Source: a bacterium (GTDB lineage: Bacteria > Electryoneota > RPQS01). Taken from it: DNA of 64,000 nt. Each line of letters begins with the position of its first letter. Position 1 is the stretch's first letter. The DNA lies in contig JAHDVH010000001.1 of the NCBI GenBank assembly GCA_023382385.1, positions 365,511-429,510 on the forward strand. Reading direction: 5' to 3'. The position numbers were made by a program, and so were the translations under genes. Below are positions 26,252 through 33,025 of the stretch, one piece after another. Below the pieces are notes generated by a model. It worked only from the letters and a program-made list of their open reading frames with translations, had not been told where the DNA came from and did no database searches.

Positions 26252-27175
26252 TCAGGAATCTATATTTACGGCGCGGGTATAAACTGAGTCCGGAATTCCG
26301 GGCTTCGTTTCAAGTATCACATCATCGCCCACAACCCAGCGCAAGACCGCCGACGCACCTTTCTTCAGACTTTGATCATTCGTTGATGCATAGGCCTCCG
26401 ACAAGGCTATATGCTCACCGTCCACTGTGTAGAGCTTCTTGTTCGAAACCTGAGGCGCACCTGATTCAACATAGGCAACCTTACCCATTGCCGCATCGCG
26501 CAGCCACTTTTGCGGAGCCGAGAATCTCGACGGAGCCGACTCTTTCCAGTCCTCAACGCCCTGCGTATAGTCTATCAGCGCGATGCCGGCACGATGATAG
26601 GGTAAACCTGCCAATGCCGCAAGCATCGGACTATTGGCCCAGCCCGCACCGGCTATGTATATCTGCGAACTATCAACCACGTGGTGCTTTCTGAGGAACT
26701 GGAATATCACATCCAACCCTCGACGCGTTTTGGACAATCCTTGCCAGTAGTCGTTCGTCGCAGTGCTTGGCTTGCCGTCTCGATCTTTGACAAAATTCAC
26801 CGACGTATTGTAGGACATAACGGCGGCATGCCGGGCTTCCGGAATGTCATCCAACAGAGCGCGCACGTCAACATCCTGCGGAGCGTCATATACGAGAATC
26901 ACGGCTTTGATCCGACGCTCCGTCGCTGGCAGCCTGTAAAGTGTCCTCACGGTGTCATTTTGCATCGTCGTGAGCGCGACATCGTAGCAGGCAAACTCCC
27001 GCCCTCGTGATATTAAAGTCAGGTCGTGGCGCTTTAACTCTGCGCGCTGATTTTGCAGCGCTTCGGCGGAATACTCCGCTCCTCGCGCAAACATTAGATA
27101 CATGAGAATCGCTGCGGCCAACAGCCCCAGCAGGATTAACCACAACAGTTTTGTACGGGTGGTAGTCTGAATCAT
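26252..27175 (-). CDS. Membrane-anchored alpha/beta-hydrolase-like protein
   Basis: The 307-residue product has one N-terminal membrane helix (about 9-29) and an extracytoplasmic domain. The pattern AVILVYDAPQDVDVRALLD, a helix, then SQIYIAGAGWANSPMLAAL looks like an alpha/beta-hydrolase core, with the latter at the place of the nucleophile elbow. The usual G-x-S-x-G is replaced by G-A-G-W-A, so a Ser nucleophile is absent and catalysis is doubtful. Possible partners of a His/Asp pair near the C-terminus were not identified. It lies between the cysteine desulfurase (four-base overlap) and mnmA. I do not recognise the family with confidence. Confidence 0.6.
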   Translation of the reverse strand: MIQTTTRTKLLWLILLGLLAAAILMYLMFARGAEYSAEALQNQRAELKRHDLTLISRGREFACYDVALTTMQNDTVRTLYRLPATERRIKAVILVYDAPQDVDVRALLDDIPEARHAAVMSYNTSVNFVKDRDGKPSTATNDYWQGLSKTRRGLDVIFQFLRKHHVVDSSQIYIAGAGWANSPMLAALAGLPYHRAGIALIDYTQGVEDWKESAPSRFSAPQKWLRDAAMGKVAYVESGAPQVSNKKLYTVDGEHIALSEAYASTNDQSLKKGASAVLRWVVGDDVILETKPGIPDSVYTRAVNIDS

Positions 27176-28332
27176 GAATGTACCTGAAATGCAGATCGCT
27201 GCTTGGAGACAATTCCCGGCAGTGCCGACACGATTTCGTCAACCTCCTGCGCAGTGCTGAAACGGCCAAAGCTAATTCGAATACTGGAACGAGCCTCTTC
27301 GACTGTCAATCCCAACGCACGCATCACGTGCGAAGCACCTGTTGCCCCGGCACTGCAGGCCGCGCCTGTCGAAACACATATGCCGCGCAGATCCAAGGCG
27401 ATCAACAGCTCCTCCCCGTCACAACCGGGAATCCGCACGTTTAGTATCCCGTCAGAGCGAGGACCGTCAAGTGGCGTCACAATGAGATCCGGAATCAACT
27501 CACGAAGTTCGCGTTCACATCGGTCGCGCAGTTCGCGTATCCTGATCGCGTCTTCTTCCATCATCCTCTGGCAGAGTTCCGCAGCTTTGCCGAAGCCGAC
27601 TGCCCCCGGCATGTTCTCCGTGCCGGTTCGCTTGCCTCGCTCTTGACTGCCGCCATACTGCCTCTGGGCGATCTTGGTTCCTCTGCGAACTATCAGCGCA
27701 CCGATTCCTTTCGGTCCATGAATCTTGTGTGCTGAGATTGATATCATATCCAGAGGAGAACCCGCGAACTTGAAGGGAAGTTTACCAAAGCTTTGGACAA
27801 AGTCGCTGTGCAACAACACACCACTCTCTCGACATATCTCCCCAATCTCGACTATCGGCTGCACAGTTCCCAATTCGTTGTTCACATGCATTACCGAAAC
27901 TAAAACTGTCTCGGGTCGGATAGCCTTCCGAATCTCTTCCGGATTGACGAACCCCGAACTCGATACCGGAACGATAGTCAGCGCAACACCAGACTTCTCT
28001 GCAGCCTTCGAGGCATCAAGCACTGCATGATGCTCAATCGCCGAAACGATAACATGCTTGTTGACCTTGTCGCTCGCCGCGATCGTTCCAAGCACCGCCC
28101 AGTTGTCGGCTTCAGTGCCGCCCGAAGTGAAATACACTTCATCGGCATGACAACCGGCAAGCGTTGCGATGGACTGCCGCGCGCGTTCAATGGCCAGCTT
28201 AGCCTGCTTTCCCCGCTCGTGGATGCTTGAGGGGTTGCCCCAGGACTCAGTCAAAGCGGAGCGAACGGCCTCCACCACTGCGGGATCAGGCTGCGTTGTC
28301 GCGGCATTATCAAGATAAACGACTTTGGACAT
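27172..28332 (-). CDS. Cysteine desulfurase, NifS/IscS family
   Basis: This PLP enzyme takes sulfur from cysteine as a persulfide for Fe-S clusters or thiolated tRNA. The 386-residue protein has YLDNAATTQPDP (6-17), SGGTEADN (70-77), the PLP-binding Lys203 in ISAHKIHGPKG, and the catalytic Cys326 in STGAACSAG on a short loop-type segment of the IscS/NifS kind. It heads an operon leading to mnmA, so supply of sulfur to MnmA is a reasonable inference; no iscU or iscR is nearby. A TATATT -10 element lies only about 9 bases before ATG, so the mRNA may be leaderless. Confidence 0.94.
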   Translation of the reverse strand: MSKVVYLDNAATTQPDPAVVEAVRSALTESWGNPSSIHERGKQAKLAIERARQSIATLAGCHADEVYFTSGGTEADNWAVLGTIAASDKVNKHVIVSAIEHHAVLDASKAAEKSGVALTIVPVSSSGFVNPEEIRKAIRPETVLVSVMHVNNELGTVQPIVEIGEICRESGVLLHSDFVQSFGKLPFKFAGSPLDMISISAHKIHGPKGIGALIVRRGTKIAQRQYGGSQERGKRTGTENMPGAVGFGKAAELCQRMMEEDAIRIRELRDRCERELRELIPDLIVTPLDGPRSDGILNVRIPGCDGEELLIALDLRGICVSTGAACSAGATGASHVMRALGLTVEEARSSIRISFGRFSTAQEVDEIVSALPGIVSKQRSAFQVHS

Positions 28333-28340
28333 AACCTATA

Positions 28341-28369
28341 AATATAACCCTTGCCCCACGAAAAAGCAA
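28341..28369 (-). promoter_or_regulatory. Promoter of the cysteine desulfurase operon, possibly leaderless
   Basis: On the minus strand TTGCTT (28369-28364), 17 bases, TATATT (28346-28341). Transcription would start near 28334, zero to two bases before the ATG at 28332. No ribosome-binding site can fit in such a leader. Confidence 0.6.
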
Positions 28370-28389
28370 GTTTTCTCACAGCTTAAGAC

Positions 28390-28418
28390 TTGACAAACCT
28401 CACCAATTTACGTAACTT
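28390..28418 (+). promoter_or_regulatory. Promoter of the plus-strand outer-membrane protein gene, possibly leaderless
   Basis: TTGACA (28390-28395), 17 bases, TAACTT (28413-28418). The expected start near 28425 leaves only about three bases before ATG 28429. It lies back to back with the desulfurase promoter. Confidence 0.6.
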
Positions 28419-28428
28419 AACCAGCATT

Positions 28429-29877
28429 ATGGCCCCGTTCACCCGAGTCCTCTTAATGCTGTGCGCTCTGCTGCTGGCTTGCCCGGCTTCCCCGCAGGAA
28501 GCGCTCGACCCGGCCTTTGATCCCCCCTTCCGACCCAGTGACTCCGGCGGTCGCCGTATTCGCTGGAACGGCACGATCGGCATGGTCATTATCAACGGCA
28601 AACTGTATCAACAGTTTGGGTTGCGGCCTGACATTCCTCTGGGCAAATGGGGACTCGGCCTTGACCTGACTCTGCGAGTGGATGAAGAAGGCAATCTCAA
28701 GGAAGACGAATGGGATGAGCCGCTCGATGCGGTCGAGAAGATATACTACATCCGCTATGGAGCACCCGGCGATCCGCTCTACATGCGTGTCGGCGCGCTG
28801 GACAACGTCACGCTCGGTTACGGCATGGTCATGCACCGCTACGCGAATACGATTCAGTATCCCGAGATCAAGCGCGTTGGCGTGTATGTGGAAGGAGAGT
28901 ATGGCAAGAAAGGCCTGATAAGCTATCAGGGCATGACGAACAATGTTCGTGAACTCGACGGCCCGGGTGTCTTAGCAGGGAGAATTGCCCTACGGCCGCC
29001 GATCAAGCTCAGTCCAGTCTTCGGTGCCACTTTCGGCATGGACGGAAATCAGTTCAACGGACTCAACGATTCGGACGATGACGGCGTCCCCAACCGTCTG
29101 GATCTCTTCAGAGACATTGACGATCGCCGCAGAGTTGAAGAACTATTCAATCTGCTGGAACCCGAGGAGATCGATCAGCTCATCGAATGGGGACATCTGC
29201 CGAATATCTACCGCCTGCCGCGGGACTATCGTGATCGCACAGATGAAGTCATGCTCACCGGACTGGACGTGGGTTTTCCTTTGGCCAAGTCCAAAGGTTT
29301 TTCGCTTTGGGGTTACGCGCAGGCCGCGCAGGTTCATGACTACGGTTGGGGCTGGGCTTTTCCGGGCGTGCGAACTGTCTTCAAGCCCCTTGAGATCGGC
29401 CTCGAGTATCGCCGCTATGAAAAAGAATTCATCGGAAACTACTTTGATTTTGCCTATGAACTTGAGCGCACGCAAGTCGTCGGCGACACCACGTATCGCA
29501 CGAAAGAGTCGCGGCTGAAAGGTCTCGGCAAAGCCGAAGGGTTCTACAGCGACATAACCTTGTCCTTGACAGATCTCGGATATCTCTATGCGTGGGCGAT
29601 TGACATGCACGGCCCCAACTATCCAAGCGGCAAAACATTGTACGGCGAAGCGGCCTTCACCCCGCCCAACCTAAGTCGTTTGAAGAAACTCGCGGCCTAC
29701 TACTTTCAACCGAACCGCGAGAAGTTCTTTGAAAAGCCCTACGATGGCACTGTCTTCGGCGGCAAAGTCTTCTTCGCGCTCGCAGAAAACGTCAACCTCG
29801 TTTATGACCACCGTGTAAGCTATGCCAACGGGGAAAAGTATCGCACCGTTCGCATCGAAACAATGGTAAGTTTCTGA
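28429..29877 (+). CDS. Predicted outer-membrane beta-barrel protein
   Basis: From ATG 28429 the product is 482 residues with a signal peptide (about 1-22, hydrophobic LLMLCALLLACPASPQ; the Cys could make it a lipoprotein but the lipobox is poor). The mature part is rich in alternating beta strands with aromatic ends (for example WGLGLDLTLRVDEEG, YIRYGAPGDPLYMRVGALDNV, GLEYRRYEKEF) and ends in VSF, with a terminal Phe, as in outer-membrane barrels. NDSDDDGVPNRLDLF (about residues 214-228) resembles a thrombospondin type 3 calcium-binding loop. An in-frame TTG at 28390 is the -35 box and not a start. It is the only long plus-strand gene besides the epimerase. Family not recognised; export and barrel nature likely. 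Confidence 0.72.
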   Translation: MAPFTRVLLMLCALLLACPASPQEALDPAFDPPFRPSDSGGRRIRWNGTIGMVIINGKLYQQFGLRPDIPLGKWGLGLDLTLRVDEEGNLKEDEWDEPLDAVEKIYYIRYGAPGDPLYMRVGALDNVTLGYGMVMHRYANTIQYPEIKRVGVYVEGEYGKKGLISYQGMTNNVRELDGPGVLAGRIALRPPIKLSPVFGATFGMDGNQFNGLNDSDDDGVPNRLDLFRDIDDRRRVEELFNLLEPEEIDQLIEWGHLPNIYRLPRDYRDRTDEVMLTGLDVGFPLAKSKGFSLWGYAQAAQVHDYGWGWAFPGVRTVFKPLEIGLEYRRYEKEFIGNYFDFAYELERTQVVGDTTYRTKESRLKGLGKAEGFYSDITLSLTDLGYLYAWAIDMHGPNYPSGKTLYGEAAFTPPNLSRLKKLAAYYFQPNREKFFEKPYDGTVFGGKVFFALAENVNLVYDHRVSYANGEKYRTVRIETMVSF

Positions 29878-29952
29878 GACACAAAATCCGCTTCACGAGC
29901 GGATACGTTCTGGCCTGCGGGGATCAAACCCTTCAATAAACCCGTTCGCTTT

Positions 29953-30561
29953 TCAAGGCTGATTCTCCAGCAGCCACGATAGCAGCTTCTTCACTTTCTC
30001 AACCGCTTGTCCGCGATGCGACAGGCGGTTTTTTTCGGCAAGCTCAAGCTCCGCAAGCGTTCTGCCGTCCGCAAGCTCAAAAATCGGGTCATATCCAAAC
30101 CCTTTGTCCCCGCGCTTAGCAGAAGCAATTCTCCCCGGCAAAACACCTTCAACGCAATGCAGCGTGTCGGCGGACTTCAAGGCAATAACTGTTTTGAAGT
30201 GTGCGCCGCGTTCTTCTTGCGGAACTTCACTCATCACGCGCAGCATCTTTGCACAGTTCTCGGTGTACGTCGCATTCTCACCCGCAAACCGCGCCGTAAA
30301 CACTCCCGGCGCACCGCCCAGCGCGTCAACTTCCAACCCCGTGTCGTCGGCCATTGCCCACAACCCCGTTCCGTCGTGGGCTTCACGTGCTTTCTTGATG
30401 GCGTTGCCCAGCAAATCCGGTGCGTCTTCGTCTGTCGCAGGCAGAGAAGAGAATTCCGCGAGGCTCAGGAGCTGAATCGGCAGGTCCGACAGCTTCTCCT
30501 GAATCTCGCGGAACTTATCCGCGTTGCGCGTGGCGACGACTAACTTGGCCTGCGGCTTAAC
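29953..30561 (-). CDS. rdgB: Non-canonical purine NTP pyrophosphatase (RdgB/HAM1)
   Basis: RdgB hydrolyses dITP, ITP and XTP to monophosphates, cleaning the nucleotide pool. The conserved protein starts at KLVVATRNADKFREI and contains LGNAIKKAREAHDGTGLWAM (partly), ADDTGLEVDALGGAPGVFTARFAG, KGFGYDPIF and NRLSHRGQA, all intact, to a total of about 195 core residues. No ATG, GTG or TTG lies in frame between the end of the preceding zinc-ribbon gene and this core; the nearest in-frame GTG (30675) is inside that gene. A GAGGTG site lies six bases (from GAGG) before an in-frame GTT at 30561, used here as a provisional start. The 3' end contains a plus-strand terminator at 30001-30035. Confidence 0.85.
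   Translation of the reverse strand, partial: VKPQAKLVVATRNADKFREIQEKLSDLPIQLLSLAEFSSLPATDEDAPDLLGNAIKKAREAHDGTGLWAMADDTGLEVDALGGAPGVFTARFAGENATYTENCAKMLRVMSEVPQEERGAHFKTVIALKSADTLHCVEGVLPGRIASAKRGDKGFGYDPIFELADGRTLAELELAEKNRLSHRGQAVEKVKKLLSWLLENQP
30001..30035 (+). terminator. Terminator of the outer-membrane protein gene, inside rdgB
   Basis: An 11-base-pair stem with one G-U pair (30001-30011 with 30020-30030) and an eight-base loop is followed by TTTTT on the plus strand. It lies 124 bases after the outer-membrane protein stop, within antisense DNA coding for the NRLSHRGQA motif of RdgB. Confidence 0.6.
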
Positions 30562-30748
30562 CGTACACCTCGTTTTGATTGCACTTGCAAATCTTGACCA
30601 TCTTGGTCGTCTGGCGGCGGCGACCTCCTTCGGTCGAGAATTCGCGCACGCGAACTGGGTGGAGGATGTCGTCACATACCGGGCAGTGCGCCGCACCGGA
30701 GCTCTTCTTCTTCGAGAGCTTGTCAGTAAAGGTCTGTTTCTTAGCCAT
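30557..30748 (-). CDS. Small zinc-ribbon-like basic protein
   Basis: The 63-residue protein begins MAKKQTFTDKLSKKKSSG and has a CPVC pair (residues 22-25) and a CKC pair (54-56), a possible four-cysteine metal site, with basic residues between. It has a consensus promoter at 30782-30810 and AAGGAA eight bases before ATG, so the gene is well supported though short. Its last codons overlap the provisional rdgB start. Such proteins are often nucleic-acid or ribosome associated, but no family is recognised. Confidence 0.72.
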   Translation of the reverse strand: MAKKQTFTDKLSKKKSSGAAHCPVCDDILHPVRVREFSTEGGRRRQTTKMVKICKCNQNEVYG

Positions 30749-30781
30749 TTATTGTTTCCTTCAGGGTTTTCAACAAGAGGG

Positions 30782-30810
30782 AATATAACGCATTTCCTCC
30801 TGCTTGTCAA
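30782..30810 (-). promoter_or_regulatory. Consensus promoter for the zinc-ribbon/rdgB unit
   Basis: On the minus strand TTGACA (30810-30805), 17 bases, TATATT (30787-30782); start expected near 30775, about 27 bases before ATG 30748. The -35 box begins at an in-frame TTG that could be mistaken for an rdgB start. Confidence 0.85.
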
Positions 30811-30905
30811 GCTAACGCACCACAGCTCCCTCCGGTTCCCGCTACTTTGGACCCTAAGGAAGAACTAAGCCGGACCAATGACATGTTCGCCTTGTGCAGT
30901 CCCCC

Positions 30906-31565
30906 TCATTCAAAAGAGAAGAACTCTTCGGCGAGATTCCCGTCTGTGTCTACAGCACGGATACCGAACGAGTAGCTGAAGTTGATACCGGCAGTGTTCC
31001 AATGCTCACCTTCCAAATCACCGTCCTGATCCGAATCGCTCAAGTCAATTGTGACCGTGTTCTGGCCGGAGTTATCGCTGAGGTGAGCTGTAACCGTACT
31101 GATACCCACCGCATCGTAAACCCGCACGTCGTAGAACAAATAGTGCGTGACTCCGCCCGGTGTGTCCACGTGTCCGTGAGCTTCAAGAATGCGCGGAAAC
31201 CTTTCTGTCAACTGCACATTGTGGGTGTAGTCGCTCGTGTTCAGGCCAAGCAGCGCCGTTGCAGCATCCCATTGTTGACCCTCAAAGTGGAGACTATAAG
31301 CACCGAATGGCACATTCGCAAATGAGTAGTCTCCGCTTTGCGTCGTGAACTGGTCGGCGTACAGTTGACCGTTGGAAAGCAAGCGAACATGTATGTTCGG
31401 AAGTGCGCTGCCACTAACTGCGTCACTGACATGTCCGTGCAAGAGACAGGCTTGTGGGTTACCTCCGTTAGAGTCATCGTCCGAGTCGCTGCCGTCACAC
31501 CCGAACATCAGACTCAAAACAAAGAGGAAACATAGTGATTTGATAAAGAGCCGGATAGATTTCAT
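30906..31565 (-). CDS. Predicted lipoprotein with carboxypeptidase-regulatory-like domain
   Basis: The 219-residue product has a lipoprotein signal with the lipobox LMFGC (Cys at 23) followed by an acidic Asp/Ser linker, which is a common outer-membrane retention context in FCB bacteria. Residues about 40-110 fit a CarboxypepD_reg-like beta-sandwich: LHGHVSDAVSGSALPNIHVRL, GDYSFANVPFGAYSLHFEG. A second beta domain (about 125-219) has the Asp-rich DLSDSDQDGDLEGE, a possible calcium site. No enzyme motif is seen. It has its own consensus promoter at 31616-31644 and no clear terminator before the rdgB unit's promoter. Confidence 0.75.
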   Translation of the reverse strand: MKSIRLFIKSLCFLFVLSLMFGCDGSDSDDDSNGGNPQACLLHGHVSDAVSGSALPNIHVRLLSNGQLYADQFTTQSGDYSFANVPFGAYSLHFEGQQWDAATALLGLNTSDYTHNVQLTERFPRILEAHGHVDTPGGVTHYLFYDVRVYDAVGISTVTAHLSDNSGQNTVTIDLSDSDQDGDLEGEHWNTAGINFSYSFGIRAVDTDGNLAEEFFSFE

Positions 31566-31615
31566 GACTATTCTCGCTTATAAGACGGAACCTAATAGTC
31601 CAAGCATATGAATTG

Positions 31616-31644
31616 AATATAGACACGAATCCGAGGTTTGTCAA
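31616..31644 (-). promoter_or_regulatory. Consensus promoter of the lipoprotein gene
   Basis: On the minus strand TTGACA (31644-31639), 17 bases, TATATT (31621-31616). The start would fall near 31609, giving a leader of about 44 bases. The remaining part of the 31566-31923 gap holds the two elements listed next and otherwise nothing I can identify. Confidence 0.8.
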
Positions 31645-31791
31645 TTGGTCGGGAAGCTGTGATTTAGGCGCAAGTTGCCCTTGTAACCACGAACCGTTTT
31701 CAGGGCATCTTGTAAAGGTTTTTCGATTCTACCCGGCTGTCACCCTATCTTCAATTTGCCCAAACGTTTACAACATTTTATCGAAAAAGTC

Positions 31792-31820
31792 TTGACTTTT
31801 CGTAAATTTTGTATTATATT
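31792..31820 (+). promoter_or_regulatory. Orphan plus-strand promoter
   Basis: TTGACT (31792-31797), 17 bases, TATATT (31815-31820), with an AT-rich spacer. Start expected near 31826-31828. No open reading frame follows on this strand, so it may drive a small RNA running into the hairpin at 31863-31896 or antisense to the 3' end of the anti-sigma gene. Confidence 0.6.
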
Positions 31821-31856
31821 AGCATCACATTGGTAAGGGCTTCTGATCCCAGCACC

Positions 31857-31896
31857 CAAATAAAAGCGACCCCAACATCTCTGCTGAGGCCGCTTT
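31857..31896 (-). terminator. Terminator of the sigma/anti-sigma unit
   Basis: On the minus strand a nine-base-pair stem with one G-U pair (AAAGCGGCC with GGTCGCTTT) encloses a 16-base loop and is followed by TTATTT. It lies 28 bases after the stop at 31924. Confidence 0.65.
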
Positions 31897-31923
31897 GTCC
31901 ATCCGAACCCTTTGCTACTTAGG

Positions 31924-32445
31924 CTATCTTCCCCCGCCCGGCTTATTCACCACCTGATAATTTCCATCAGGCAACGTTCCCGGCTTCGTCTTATCCTTCA
32001 TACTGTCAGGCGTAGCCGCAAGCTGCTCTGATTCCTTTGGGGTGGCTTTCTCTTGAGCCATGTTCATCGGCTGCTCAGTCGTCGGCGTAATGGTCGCAGG
32101 CTGCTCAACTGCTGAACCGGACTTCGTGGCCGTAGGCACCATACCTGCAGGGCTGATTGTGGTTCCGCCGAAATCGAACACGAACACCGCCAATACCATC
32201 GCGGTTGCGAATCCCACTCCCGCTCCCAGCCAACCCATGCTCCAACTCTTGGGGGTCTCTCCGACCGGCTTGCCTGCCAATTTGCGTTCCAGTCGAAATT
32301 CGAATCCAACCGGACAAGTTGCTTTAGGTAGAGTTTTCAACGCCGACCGGACTCGCGCATGTGCAGCCGTCATGTCCGGCTCGACGCTTCCCCAATCGTT
32401 GGTCGTGTTGTTGTTGTCGGGACTAACCACGATCTGACTCCTCAT
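31924..32445 (-). CDS. Putative anti-sigma factor, single-pass membrane protein
   Basis: The 173-residue protein has a soluble N-terminal part (about 1-68), one membrane helix (about 70-92, GWLGAGVGFATAMVLAVFVF) and a Pro/Thr/Gln-rich, presumably periplasmic tail (93-173). It overlaps the 3' end of the ECF sigma gene by 23 bases, the usual place for an anti-sigma factor. The zinc anti-sigma motif HxxxCxxC is not present; only one Cys is seen in the cytosolic part. Assignment rests on position and topology, so it is inference. Cleavage by the site-2 protease encoded at 1539-2591 would be the familiar release route. Confidence 0.55.
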   Translation of the reverse strand: MRSQIVVSPDNNNTTNDWGSVEPDMTAAHARVRSALKTLPKATCPVGFEFRLERKLAGKPVGETPKSWSMGWLGAGVGFATAMVLAVFVFDFGGTTISPAGMVPTATKSGSAVEQPATITPTTEQPMNMAQEKATPKESEQLAATPDSMKDKTKPGTLPDGNYQVVNKPGGGR

Positions 32446-33022
32446 TCTCCAAAAACTTTAAAGCTTCTTGCAAGCGGGTTCTCCCTCTATTGACCCGTGA
32501 TTTAACGGTGCCCAACGGCACTTTAAGTACATCTGATATCTCTTCGTAGGACAGATCCTGCACGTCTCTGAGCAAGACGGCTTCCTTGAAGTGGTACGGC
32601 AGTTTCTCGATCGCCCGCAGGATTATCTCCGTGCGCACTTTGCCGTCCACGTCCCTCTCTACGTCCGCATGCTGATCAATGATGTCGTAGTCACGCTCAT
32701 CATTGCCCTTGGAACTGATGGAAAAGAAATTCCGCACTTTGCGCCGCCGCAATTCGGTCTTGGCAAGATTCGACGCGATCGTATAGATCCACGTGGAAAA
32801 TTTGGCCACCTGATGATACCGGTGCTTGTTCCGGTAGACCCTGACAAAGGTCTCTTGAACAATGTCCTCGCTGAAGAGTGTATCCCCTAACAGCCGGACC
32901 ACAAAGTTATAGAGCGGATCTCGATAGCGACGAACTATCTCATCGAAGGCAGCCTGGTTCTCATCTTGGAACGCGGCGATCAGCTCTTCGTCGGTATGTG
33001 CTGCGAACGGCTTGTTGTCCAT
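32423..33022 (-). CDS. ECF-type RNA polymerase sigma factor (RpoE-like)
   Basis: The 199-residue protein has region 2 (about 15-85: FDEIVRRYRDPLYNFVVRLLG, EDIVQETFVRVYRN, FSTWIYTIASNLAKTELRRR) and region 4 (about 135-190: ILRAIEKLPYHFKEAVLLRDVQDLSYEEISDVLKVPLGTVKSRVNRGRTRL in pieces, a helix-turn-helix). It lacks region 3, as is usual for group 4 factors. It begins three bases after holA and is followed by a probable anti-sigma factor. Such factors often serve envelope stress, which fits the envelope-rich setting, but the regulon is not shown by sequence. Confidence 0.93.
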   Translation of the reverse strand: MDNKPFAAHTDEELIAAFQDENQAAFDEIVRRYRDPLYNFVVRLLGDTLFSEDIVQETFVRVYRNKHRYHQVAKFSTWIYTIASNLAKTELRRRKVRNFFSISSKGNDERDYDIIDQHADVERDVDGKVRTEIILRAIEKLPYHFKEAVLLRDVQDLSYEEISDVLKVPLGTVKSRVNRGRTRLQEALKFLENEESDRG

Positions 33023-33025
33023 CGC

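Noticed and set aside
28390-28428. TTG 28390 as start of the outer-membrane protein
   Set aside because: The TTG begins the -35 hexamer, and the resulting extension disrupts the signal peptide; ATG 28429 gives a good signal.
30562-30810. Long N-terminal extension of RdgB beginning at TTG 30810
   Set aside because: The TTG is the -35 box of a consensus promoter and the stretch overlaps the zinc-ribbon gene, which has its own ribosome site; the extension is Arg-rich and unlike RdgB.
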